Program-made: the position numbers and the translations under genes
The notes under the pieces: model-generated
The model's database searches: none
What the model was told of the DNA's origin: nothing
Seen by the model: only the letters and a program-made list of their open reading frames with translations
NCBI GenBank assembly: GCA_017524725.1
Contig: JAFXUZ010000029.1
Span: forward strand, 1 to 41,671
DNA: 41,671 nt
From: Clostridia bacterium
Lineage (GTDB): Bacteria > Bacillota > Clostridia > Christensenellales > Aristaeellaceae
Direction of reading: 5' to 3'
In this document: piece by piece, positions 8,601 through 15,112 of the stretch
How the letters are laid out: each line of letters begins with the position of its first letter
Position numbering within the stretch: the first letter of the stretch is position 1

Positions 8601-9917
8601 GAACAGGGACACGATGTCGTTGATCTCCTCCGCCCGGGAGAGGGGAGGGAGGAAGCTGTCCAGCGTTTTCTTTTGTTCGTCGGAGGCGATATCAACCTGG
8701 CCGAAGGTTTCCCGGCACAGGAATTCATTCACGGTCTTTTCATAGGACCGGGCGAAGTTTTCCATGCTTTCCCGGTCGAAAAGGTCCGTCCGGTAGGAGA
8801 GGCGCAGGCGGTAGGCGCCGTCCGCGCGGAACACCTCGGCCACCACTTCTTCCTTGGGGTCGTCGCTCTGGATGACCCGCGGTACGGCCCGGCCGCCCAG
8901 GAAATCCAACGCGGGCTCCATCTCGCCCTGATAGGCGAAGATGGTGGGGACGGTCAGATGATACCGGGAGCTTAAGTCGGCGTAGGAATACAGGCCGTTT
9001 TTCCGGCTCATGACCAATTGCTCGTTCAGGCTTTTCAGGTGACCGGCAATGCTGTCCTTTAAGTCGAAGCGCTCCAGCACCGGGAAGGTCTTCACGAACA
9101 TGCCGATGCTGCCTTCGGTCCCGGGGAGGCGCCCATTGTGGATGGAAGCGAAAAGCGCTTCCTTCGCCCCTGCGAAGCGGCTGAGCGTATAGCCGTACGC
9201 GCCGGTAAAAAACGTGCTGGTTTTGATGCCCATTTTTTTTACCAGCGCCGCGAGATTTCCGCCGTCCAGATCCAGCGGCCGATCCAGATAAGCGTTTTTC
9301 GGCTGCCCGCCCTCATGGTCGTGGATCGGGGCGCTGCTGATCTCCGGATCGGAAAGCAGCGCGTCATACCATTTTTCCGCTTCGGCAAAGCTGTCTGTTT
9401 TGCGCGCTTCCCGCTCGTTAAGCGCCGCATCCGCGGCGGTCACATCTTCGCCTGCCGGCTCTTTCCCGTTGTAGGCCCGGTCCAGTTCGCTTAAAAATAC
9501 CGGGCCGGACATGCCGTCAAACAGGATATGATGGAAGTCCGCGAAAAGATACGCCTGCTCTGTTCCCTGAATGACGGTCAGGCGGTACAGATCGCCCTCC
9601 GGGTCCTCGAAGGGCCGCACCAGCTTTTTAAGATCTGGCTCGCCCTGCTCCTCCCGTACCTGCACCGGGGCGTCCCCGTCCGCCGGAGTCAGGCGGATCA
9701 CGGTCCCGTCCGGCTGCATTTTAAAATGGGACATCAGGTTCCGGTGGGCGCGCAGGGTCTTCGCCAGCGCGTCCCGCAGCCTTTCGATATCCGTTCCCTT
9801 CGGAAGCGGGAGGAGATAAGGGATATTATAGGCCGTTCCCTGCGGGTTTTTCCGCCAGTCCAGATAGATGCCCAGCTCCGTCATGGAGACCGGGGACTCA
9901 TTCCATCCTTTGTTCAT
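2610..9917 (-). CDS. Two-module NRPS with terminal thioester reductase (C-A-T-C-A-T-R)
   Basis: A 2435-residue nonribosomal peptide synthetase. Order, with approximate residues: condensation 1 (5-430, HHILFDG near 128-134); adenylation 1 (450-940, TSGSTGVPKG near 580, NVYGPTE near 710, GDVVRY near 803); carrier 1 (940-1010, serine in GLTSIS); condensation 2 (1030-1450, HHILMDG near 1154); adenylation 2 (1480-1960, TSGSTGKPKG near 1615, NGYGPTE near 1757); carrier 2 (1965-2040, GGTSLS); NAD(P)H thioester reductase (2075-2435, GATGFLG near 2085, SDR tyrosine and lysine in NAYALTKFK near 2240). Chemistry known for this layout: two amino acids are joined and released reductively as an aldehyde, which may stay free or cyclise to a dihydropyrazinone/pyrazinone if its amine is free. 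The leading condensation domain suggests N-acylation of the first residue. Start supported by GGAAGGAGG; it overlaps the MATE stop by four bases. No phosphopantetheinyl transferase is in the window. Confidence 0.95.
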   Translation of the reverse strand: MNKGWNESPVSMTELGIYLDWRKNPQGTAYNIPYLLPLPKGTDIERLRDALAKTLRAHRNLMSHFKMQPDGTVIRLTPADGDAPVQVREEQGEPDLKKLVRPFEDPEGDLYRLTVIQGTEQAYLFADFHHILFDGMSGPVFLSELDRAYNGKEPAGEDVTAADAALNEREARKTDSFAEAEKWYDALLSDPEISSAPIHDHEGGQPKNAYLDRPLDLDGGNLAALVKKMGIKTSTFFTGAYGYTLSRFAGAKEALFASIHNGRLPGTEGSIGMFVKTFPVLERFDLKDSIAGHLKSLNEQLVMSRKNGLYSYADLSSRYHLTVPTIFAYQGEMEPALDFLGGRAVPRVIQSDDPKEEVVAEVFRADGAYRLRLSYRTDLFDRESMENFARSYEKTVNEFLCRETFGQVDIASDEQKKTLDSFLPPLSRAEEINDIVSLFRAQARMHPGSEALIIGDVKRTYREIDETSDRIAYALTEKGIGRGKVVSVLIHRNEYMVSASLGALKSGAGYQPLDPSYPPERLLFMVQDAEAALVIADEDLTGLLNGYTGEFLLTKDIPGLPAVPTDAKLPTPDGHDLFTLLYTSGSTGVPKGVMLEHGNLVNFCRWYQKEYGLDVGTVHAAYASYGFDANMMDLYPALTSGGCVCVVPEDIRLNLPELGRYLEKNHVSVAFMTTQVGRQFAVSNFKPACLRSLSVGGEKLAPLAPPAGIEFFNVYGPTECTILVTKKKVDREYLRIPIGGPTAGTLLYVVDGQGRRVPPCVPGELWIAGRCVGRGYLNRPEKNAESFTPNPFCSAEGFDRVYHTGDVVRYLPGGEIDFIGRSDGQVKIRGFRIELSEIESVIREYPAIADVTVQAFDNESGSGKYIAAYIVVKEGENIAPGALEAFIRQRKPPYMVPAVVMQLDAIPLNQNQKVDKRKLPKPERKQSGEESGAAREMTALEQELFEVCAHVIGNKDFGVSTVLTEAGLTSISTMQLMVELEDKYGFSPDVNELLQGMRILDIENALVSHWRGGGTPVKEEAAKEEILSAPLTQTQLGIYLECRMDETSDKYNIPFLLKMTEDADEKRLAEAIRTAVEAHPAMKCSIEPSKTGSAEMIAHPDLKWNVETEESPLSDGELEAEVNREPLVFKLSRAPLFRFRLIRTKTSLYLSMVFHHILMDGTSVAVLMEDIEKAYRGEKLTPETYTCLNLALDEKERRATDALAKARAVYDGIFSGVSVSSLPAPEKAAPKEGTGKAAAAELTLNGVTAEEVTAFCLENKLTENALFTSAFALLLARMNGSGEALFSAIYNGRTRMETLRIMGMLVKTYPIYVNAEEDQDAKDFILSVQKRIQELTANDLYSFAEAVRDLDVNADVLFAYQGDTFTGFTVAGQKAVEIPQPFEDAKEPLSVDVWKKNGGYTFAAEYRADMYTRDQMEWMADLYGTIVRGLMTRKTLSDLPLLSPAAEKFLHEVNDTDVPLSFRPVCRLLEENAAKTPDRLAVITPTARVTYRELNESANRIAHALMEKNTAGRIVSLMLPRSEQVYMVRQGILKAGCAFLSIAPNYPDERVRVMAEDSDSAVLIVTEELLRERKEFLLSLACPVTTVEELLANERTDDPGLPARKDDLAYCIFTSGSTGKPKGVMLTQGNLFNFLDANPKNPEILGYTERTHVSLALAAITFDVSVMEEFIPLCHGMTVCMATEEEIHNPAALAKFMTDNGVDMMTCTPSFLSNIIGLSVMTDALKNVRSYDLGAEAFPAAMYFKIVALNPDAYIMNGYGPTEATISCTMDQVTDPGMITIGRPASNVRAYIVDGRGRVLPPLAPGELVIAGEGVGRGYVGRPDLTAEKFITLEGRPAYRTGDVAAWTSDGRLRFHGRADNQVKLRGLRVELGEIENAINAVPGVMTSIVVMTGEENNKFLAGYYTAGREISPDEMKAEISKTLTPYMVPGVLMQLDAMPLTQNGKIDKKKLPRVEFVPDPAEYREPANDVERDFCAWFADVLNMEKVSAEGNFFELGGTSLSASVIAMNAADKGYPVVYADIFKCQTPRKLAALVTGETAQGTEQPEMAEIRSFDYSRLPLSANCRESLGDIRTGPIGSLLLTGATGFLGIHVLREYLKTSDGTAFCLLRGKAPDKRLKQLYFYYFDEALDPYFELGRVRILPGDITDEKALKEAEKLPFDTLINCAALVKHFVKDDSLERVNVLGVKNLIALCRAAGKRLIQTSTVSVAGDGLDGRPPRDWKIKENELYNGQLLDNAYALTKFKAEKAVLEAVARGLDGKIMRLGNLMGRHSDGEFQVNFNSNAFIRSLASYKAIGAVPYSIMNAGTDFSEIDMTARAILLLSGTDRKFTVFHPVNNHFVTYADIVYSMREYGFSVDAVEDAEFGRRMAEAGDVSGALIAYNSKEGERRYMLDQDCAFTTNALYRLGFKWPVSGEKYIVQMIKALDELTMFED

Positions 9918-11269
9918 TGCGTGAGCCTCCTTCCATGCTGTGCCTGTTTATATAATGTGAAGCTGATCGCCAGCGCCAGCGCCTGGGCGGCGACCCAGCT
10001 GAACCAAATGCCCTTTTCTCCGAAGCAGGCGATCAGCGTCAGCAGCGCCGCGATCAGAAGAACGGAGCCGCTGAGCAGCGAAATGGCCAGGGCACGGCCT
10101 GCTTTTTCCTGGGCCTGGAAATAATACATGATGATGCTGTTCAGTCCCATCAAAGGGAGCGAAAGCGCGTAAATGCGGACGCCCGTCAGGCACAGGGACA
10201 GAAGCTCCCCTTCATGGATGGAGAGCAGCCCGGCGATCGGCACGGTCAGGGTGGTATAAAGGATGAGCAGCGCTATTGTTCCGATGAGTTCCAGGATCAC
10301 TCCGTGCCGGAACACCTGCTTTATCCTGTCCGGCAGCTTTGCGCCCGTGGCCGCGGCAAGGATCGGCTGGGCGGCCTGGCCCACGCCGTCGTAAATGGCC
10401 ATGGAGGTCATGGACAATTGGGTGATCACAGCGTACACGGACACATAATCCGGGCCGCCCACCCGCATAATGGTGTTGTTGTAGATATTCGTGGATATGG
10501 TCATGCCCAGCTGGGACGCGGCCAGGGGCATTCCCGCCCGCCAGATCCTCAGGCCGCGGCGGCCTTTCATACAGTCCTTCATGAACTTCAGGGTGTTCCG
10601 TTTGCTGAAAAAGTGGGTCATGTTCACGGCCATGCCCAGCGTATAGGCCAGGCATGTGGCCATGGCCGCCCCCTTCGGCCCCAGTCCCAGCGGGCCGACG
10701 AACAGGATATCCAGCCCAAGGTTCACCACGGCGCAGGTGGCGGTGGCGATCAGCACCCGGCTGGGGTCGTTGTCTACCCTGACGAAAAACAGCAGGTGCA
10801 CATACACGATCAGCGGGATCATAAAGAAGAACAGCACGTGGGCGTATTCCATCGTCGGAGCGAACACGGCGTCGTTGGCCCCCAGCAGCCGCACCACGGG
10901 CCCCGGGAACAGCAGCCCGACGAGCGTCAGCACCGCGCCGCAAAGGACCATATGGACCACGGAAACGGAGAAGCAGCGCAGAGCCTCTTCTTTGTCTCCT
11001 TCCCCAAGGTGCTGGGCGTAAAGCGTGGACGCGCCTGAGGCGATCAGCATGCCCAGCGTGTTCACCAGCATGTAGACCGGCATGCAAAGGTTCACCACCG
11101 CCAGCATATCCGGACCGAGATAATGGCTGAGGATCACCACGTCGATAAACGAAGCCACCGTGGCCGTCAGCAGGGACCCGATGGCCGAGGGCAGCAGCCG
11201 GCGGTACAGGCTGCCGATTCCGTCATGAACGTAGTCGAATTCCTTGTTTCTTTTTTTGTTCTTTGGCAT
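9914..11269 (-). CDS. MATE-family efflux transporter
   Basis: A 451-residue polytopic membrane protein of the MATE (NorM/DinF/MepA-like) multidrug and toxin extrusion family. It has the usual size and about twelve hydrophobic segments, with the early family pattern LLPSAIGSLLTATVASFIDVV. The ATG at 11269 is preferred because AAAGGAG lies 11 nt upstream; a longer frame would start at a TTG (11335) without a clear ribosome-binding site. The stop codon overlaps the NRPS start (ATGA), so pump and synthetase are translationally coupled. It is the obvious candidate exporter for the NRPS product, but that role is inferred from position only. Confidence 0.9.
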   Translation of the reverse strand: MPKNKKRNKEFDYVHDGIGSLYRRLLPSAIGSLLTATVASFIDVVILSHYLGPDMLAVVNLCMPVYMLVNTLGMLIASGASTLYAQHLGEGDKEEALRCFSVSVVHMVLCGAVLTLVGLLFPGPVVRLLGANDAVFAPTMEYAHVLFFFMIPLIVYVHLLFFVRVDNDPSRVLIATATCAVVNLGLDILFVGPLGLGPKGAAMATCLAYTLGMAVNMTHFFSKRNTLKFMKDCMKGRRGLRIWRAGMPLAASQLGMTISTNIYNNTIMRVGGPDYVSVYAVITQLSMTSMAIYDGVGQAAQPILAAATGAKLPDRIKQVFRHGVILELIGTIALLILYTTLTVPIAGLLSIHEGELLSLCLTGVRIYALSLPLMGLNSIIMYYFQAQEKAGRALAISLLSGSVLLIAALLTLIACFGEKGIWFSWVAAQALALAISFTLYKQAQHGRRLTQ

Positions 11270-11385
11270 AAGGGGGTCGGCTCCTTTTCTGTTCGGTGCG
11301 GGGATCGGGGGGCTGTCTCCTGTGATCGCTGACAAGACCGCGCAACGGTTTTATAAAATGAGCAAAAAAAATATATGACCCGCCT

Positions 11386-11394
11386 ATTATAACA
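11386..11394 (-). promoter_or_regulatory. Extended -10 promoter of the MATE-NRPS operon
   Basis: On the minus strand TGTTATAAT (perfect TATAAT at 11386-11391 with an upstream TG) lies about 115 nt before the MATE start in AT-rich DNA. There is no convincing -35, so it would act as an extended -10 promoter. Confidence 0.55.
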
Positions 11395-11606
11395 CAATTA
11401 ACAGCGGACAGACATGGAAATATATAACAGAAACCCTTCCCGAGTTTATCAGCAGGAAAGCCCAAACAGCAAATGATCGACAATAAAAAAGCAAGGAAAG
11501 GGGCTGTGAAAAAAGTCACAGTCCCAACGGGAAGAAACAAAAAGTGCCTCTGACCTTTGAAAAAAGGCATGGAGGTCCTTTTTGTGGTATAATGTTCTTG
11601 TGATGA
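11395..11606. other. AT-rich non-coding stretch with one hairpin
   Basis: No gene is seen between the MATE promoter and the remnant frame at 11607. It holds an imperfect 10-bp hairpin (11500-11525, GGGCTGTGA against TCACAGTCCC) resembling an insertion-sequence end or old terminator. It also holds an extended -10 sequence on the plus strand, TGGTATAAT, with TATAAT at 11588-11593, which could serve the genes to the right. Confidence 0.5.
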
Positions 11607-11828
11607 AACAATATCAGAGACAGTATAGTCCAAAGCAGGGAAGATTACCTGTATTGTTGTGGCAGATGTATTCCAGCACAGATCGGATATGGACTGTTTT
11701 GTTCCGCTAATGGAGAGATTCAACAAGCTGTAGAATCTTTTTATATATCTGATGAGAAAGTCTACCTGAAGGAGACAGTATTCCCTTGTATGGATAAAGA
11801 TTTCAGATTACACTTCAACTGGAGGTGA
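11607..11828 (+). pseudogene. Small open frame without a start codon, likely a gene remnant
   Basis: A 73-codon open frame follows a TGA and runs to a TGA inside the ribosome-binding site of the next gene. Its translation contains a cysteine cluster (YLYCCGRC) and ends in MDKDFRLHFNWR, which reads like a genuine protein C-terminus. No ATG, GTG or TTG fits as a start. A competing frame starting at ATG 11603 gives only 35 residues. I read it as the 3' remnant of a gene once coupled to the HTH-AAA-CYTH gene; the family is not recognised, and chance coding cannot be excluded. Confidence 0.3.
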
Positions 11829-11832
11829 TAAC

Positions 11833-13137
11833 ATGAAGGACTATGAATTCGGAAACAGATTGTACCAACTCAGGCGGAAAGCACATTTGTCCCAATCTCA
11901 ATTAGGCGAGATGGTTGGTGTATCCAATAAAGCCGTATCTAAATGGGAAAACGGTCAGGCTAAACCGGGGCTGGAAATCGTGAATAAGCTGGCAGACATT
12001 CTAAGTGTATCACTGGATGATCTGCTTCATGCATCTTTGACGGAGAAAAAGATCACAAAGATCGTGATCACTGGTGGTCCCTGTGCCGGAAAGACCACTG
12101 CCATGAGCTGGATTCAGAACGCTTTTACCAAATTAGGCTACGCTGTACTGTTTGTGGATGAAACAGCGACGCAGCTTATTACTGGCGGCGCTGCGCCATG
12201 GCTCAACAACTCTAATAAGGATTTTCAATTGCATCTGCTCCAATTGCAGGTGGCGAAAGAGATGGCGTTTGCAGACATTGCCAAAACAATGAAAAGTGAC
12301 AAGATACTCATTGTCTGCGACAGAGCGGCAATGGATAACTGCGCATATATGACAGAGCAGGAATTCGGTTGGGTGCTTAAGCAAATGCAGACGAACAAAG
12401 TGGCAATGCGAGATCAGTATGATGCTGTGTTTCACTTGGTTACAGCGGCGAAAGGTGCAGAAAAGTATTACACCCTGGCGAATAATCAGGCGAGGACAGA
12501 GACGCTTGAAGAGGCGTCATCCTTGGATGATAAGCTAATTGCCGCATGGACTGGGCATCCGCACTTCCGGGTTATTGATAATTCAACTGGTTTTGAAGAA
12601 AAAATGCTTCGGCTCATCCGTGAAATTACTGCCTTCCTGGGAGAACCTGCTCCCATGGAGATCGAACGGAAATTCCTGATTGAGCGTCCCAGTCTACACA
12701 TGCTGGAGACGCTGCCTAACTGCGAACGGGTGGACATTATACAGACTTATCTGAAAACGGATAAGGATACTGAAGAGCTGCGTATCCGCCAGCGCGGAGC
12801 AAATGGCCATTACATCTACTTCAAAACAAGAAAAAAGAAGCTCAGTGACATGAAGCGGATTGAAGAAGAAGAAAGACTCACCCAAGAAGAATATGTTTCT
12901 CTGATGGTACAGGCAGATCCAGCTTACAGACCAATTCGCAAGGAGCGGTACTGTCTTAGTGAAAACGGACTCTATTATGAGATCGACATCTATCCGGACT
13001 GGCCGGACAAAGCTATTATGGAAATCGAGCTTTATAGCGAGAATCAGGAAATCGAGTTCCCGGACGGAATTGATGTGATCCGCGAAGTAACGAATGACAG
13101 TGCATATTCTAACCATGAGCTCGCAAGGATCAAGTAA
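11833..13137 (+). CDS. HTH (XRE) - AAA ATPase - CYTH fusion protein
   Basis: A 434-residue protein with three recognisable parts. Residues 1-65 are an XRE-type helix-turn-helix (QSQLGEMVGVSNKAVSKWENG). Residues about 74-245 are a P-loop ATPase/kinase of the AAA_28 (NadR/Ttd14-like) type, with Walker A GGPCAGKTT at 81-89 and ILIVCDRAAMDN as a likely Walker B. Residues 275-434 are a CYTH (triphosphate-tunnel) domain with the signature EIERKFLI, LRIRQRG and a late acidic EIDIYPDW...MEIELY. CYTH proteins bind triphosphates and often hydrolyse inorganic triphosphate or act as cyclases; the substrate here is unknown. The HTH could make it autoregulatory. GGAGGTGATAAC precedes the start. The gene is AT-richer than the flanking operons, suggesting acquisition by transfer. 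Confidence 0.9.
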   Translation: MKDYEFGNRLYQLRRKAHLSQSQLGEMVGVSNKAVSKWENGQAKPGLEIVNKLADILSVSLDDLLHASLTEKKITKIVITGGPCAGKTTAMSWIQNAFTKLGYAVLFVDETATQLITGGAAPWLNNSNKDFQLHLLQLQVAKEMAFADIAKTMKSDKILIVCDRAAMDNCAYMTEQEFGWVLKQMQTNKVAMRDQYDAVFHLVTAAKGAEKYYTLANNQARTETLEEASSLDDKLIAAWTGHPHFRVIDNSTGFEEKMLRLIREITAFLGEPAPMEIERKFLIERPSLHMLETLPNCERVDIIQTYLKTDKDTEELRIRQRGANGHYIYFKTRKKKLSDMKRIEEEERLTQEEYVSLMVQADPAYRPIRKERYCLSENGLYYEIDIYPDWPDKAIMEIELYSENQEIEFPDGIDVIREVTNDSAYSNHELARIK

Positions 13138-13231
13138 CAGTAAGGAAAAAGACAGGAAGCAACTATAACACGTTGTATTACTACGCTTGTCGGTATAACC
13201 TTATTGTTTCTTGAAGGATGGAGGTAACCGA

Positions 13232-14200
13232 ATGGATGTCAGAGAAAACTGGAATCAGTTGAATCAGCGGATCAAGGAAGAAAATGAAACAATTATTCCG
13301 AGCTTGTTCCAGATTCATATGGGCGCATTTGAGGACTTAAGAAAAAGCGGGCACCTGATCACTGCGAACGGACAACCTGCAAATATTCTTGCTCATACCC
13401 TTAATCCTGATGATCGCTTTTCTCTTGCCTGTCAAATTGGCAGGAGCCTCATTGAAGCACATTCGGGAACAGTCAATGGTGGACTTGCAGAAATCTGCGC
13501 AATTCAAAAAGCAAACTACTTTCCGAACTGTATCGCGATTGCACTAGGCGCGATCCTTGAGAACATCCATCCTGGCCTTCCAGGAATGAAAATGACAGTG
13601 CTGTGCAATTATGACATTATAAAAGGCACCGATGACCTGCTGGGAAAAGCCTTATCAGTGCTTAAACCCTGTTTCCCATGGGCTGTCTTTCAGCTGAAAG
13701 CCACAGAGAAAGACCCTCCTCAGCCGGTAAAAGCACCTATGATTCCGCTTGATCAGATGAACACACTGTTTCAAGCGGAGGCTATTGCCAAAATCGATAC
13801 CGCCCGTACGAGTTTCTCCGGAAGAGTAATTCGGGGAGAAATCCGGGAAGGAGATGTGCTGAATATAACCGACGGAACGGGACAGCAAATCTGTCCTCCG
13901 GGGGTTGTCCGGGCAATTTTTCTGAAGGATAGAGTTGAGAATGGAAAAGTTGTTGGGGAGCGATGCTCGGTACTGAGCAAAGATCAACATGCCGACAGCT
14001 TGTTGTTGGCTGTTGAAATCCCAAAGGGGTCTTACAATGGTATCATCCTGTCAAAGAAGGAAGGAATAAGTCAAACAGAGAAGCCTGTCGGCGTGGGGCT
14101 GAACACAGCTTCCTGTTCCCCTTCCTCCGGAGAGAAGTGTACGGACAGTGCCTCAAAATCAAGCTTTTTCTCAAGGATATTCGGAAAACGAAAGGCATAA
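13232..14200 (+). CDS. Protein of unknown function with EF-Tu domain-2-like segment
   Basis: A 322-residue protein that I do not recognise. The start at 13232 is preferred over an ATG seven codons upstream because GGAGG lies 8 nt before it. Residues about 175-265 contain FSGRVIRGEIREGDVLNIT and a later AVEIPKGSYNGIIL, which resemble the beta-barrel domain 2 of translation GTPases, but no GTPase domain is present. The N-terminal half is mixed alpha/beta with no motif I can name. The tail (about 285-322) is serine-rich and ends in a basic stretch (FFSRIFGKRKA). It lies 94 bp after the HTH-AAA-CYTH gene in the same AT-rich island and may be co-transcribed with it. Confidence 0.75.
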   Translation: MDVRENWNQLNQRIKEENETIIPSLFQIHMGAFEDLRKSGHLITANGQPANILAHTLNPDDRFSLACQIGRSLIEAHSGTVNGGLAEICAIQKANYFPNCIAIALGAILENIHPGLPGMKMTVLCNYDIIKGTDDLLGKALSVLKPCFPWAVFQLKATEKDPPQPVKAPMIPLDQMNTLFQAEAIAKIDTARTSFSGRVIRGEIREGDVLNITDGTGQQICPPGVVRAIFLKDRVENGKVVGERCSVLSKDQHADSLLLAVEIPKGSYNGIILSKKEGISQTEKPVGVGLNTASCSPSSGEKCTDSASKSSFFSRIFGKRKA

Positions 14201-14623
14201 ATTGCACTTTACTGGTTATTACCATCTCTAAATAGTTTCCAGTTTTATAAACAACACAGGGGACGGTTCTCTGTGCATGACATCCCGGATCCCGATCTTC
14301 CTCATCCAACCTTCACGGAAGACCCCGCAAGCCTCCACCGGGCAGGGAAAAGGAGCGCCCGGAAACAGTCCGATGTACTGTTTTCAGCTCCGGACGATGA
14401 CCGCAGCGTGTCCGGATAAGGTTCCTTTCTCCATGGTTCGCGGCTGCCCGCGATGCCGGAGAACTGTCCCCAGGGTTCAATGTTTGGGCGGCAATGCCTG
14501 CACGCGCTCTCAAGGCAAGCACAGGACCCAGCCGAAGCCTTCCGGCCCGGCTGGGTCCCTTTTCACGATATGTCATATCCGGCGTGCCCGGAAAGATGCG
14601 TCCGGACCGGAACAGAACAAAAT
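14201..14623. other. Non-coding stretch with R2 repeat and a hairpin
   Basis: I see no gene here. It contains an R2 copy (14255-14275) and a perfect 10-bp hairpin (14525-14534 with 14548-14557, GACCCAGCCG) followed by CCTTTT on the plus strand. The hairpin may act as a weak terminator between the convergent island and queuosine operon. Base composition changes back from AT-rich to GC-rich within this stretch. Confidence 0.5.
14255..14275 (+). repeat. R2 quasi-palindromic repeat, copy 1
   Basis: A 21-bp element beginning CACAGGGGACGGTT and ending CTCTGTG. All ten base pairs around its central G can form if two G-U pairs are allowed. A full copy in the opposite orientation is at 25048-25068 and a partial one at 19661-19672. 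Confidence 0.75.
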
Positions 14624-15112
14624 TTACCGGTTGTCGACCTTTTCCGGGTACATGTCGTGATACCGCAAGCGCTCCCAGGCCACCTGCTCCCAGCGGGTGC
14701 CGGGCTTGCCCCAGTTGCAGTATGGGTCGATGGAAAGGCCGCCCCGGGGGAGGAATTTGCCCCAGACCTCGATATATTTGGGATCCAGGAGCGCGATCAG
14801 GTCCTTCATGATCCGGTTGACCACGTCCTCGTGGAAATCGCCGTGGTTGCGGAAGGAGAACATATAGATCTTCAGGGATTTGCTCTCCACCAGCCTCTGG
14901 TCCGGCACGTAGGAGATGACGATGTTCGCATAGTCCGGCTGCCCGGTGATGGGGCAGAGGCTGGTGAACTCCGGGCAGTTGAACTTCACAAAATAATCGT
15001 TTTCCGGGTGCCGGTTGGAGAAGGATTCAAGCACGGTGGGATCGTAATCCCTGGGGTAGTCCGTTTTCGCGCTCCCGAGCTTCGTCAGGTTTTCTTTTTC
15101 CCTCATGGTCAT
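14624..15112 (-). CDS. queF: NADPH-dependent preQ0 reductase
   Basis: A 162-residue type I (short, YkvM-like) QueF. It reduces the nitrile of 7-cyano-7-deazaguanine (preQ0) to the amine of preQ1 in queuosine synthesis. The catalytic cysteine is in [14 protein letters not shown]. The family signature [20 protein letters not shown] is intact, and NADPH-binding family residues follow. It starts in a four-base ATGA overlap with the transporter stop, so the two are coupled. It is the last gene of the queC-transporter-queF operon. Confidence 0.96.
   Translation of the reverse strand: MTMREKENLTKLGSAKTDYPRDYDPTVLESFSNRHPENDYFVKFNCPEFTSLCPITGQPDYANIVISYVPDQRLVESKSLKIYMFSFRNHGDFHEDVVNRIMKDLIALLDPKYIEVWGKFLPRGGLSIDPYCNWGKPGTRWEQVAWERLRYHDMYPEKVDNR

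Noticed and set aside
6891..8975. Further long plus-strand frames opposite the NRPS gene
   Set aside because: Same compositional artefact; their translations lack any family motif, while the minus-strand NRPS motifs are intact throughout.
11500..11525. Hairpin as the end of a complete insertion sequence
   Set aside because: There is no transposase gene or second matching end in the region; only an imperfect stem remains.
11223..11726. Minus-strand frame of 167 codons over the MATE start region
   Set aside because: It overlaps the MATE 5' end and promoter, has no ribosome-binding site and shows no family pattern.
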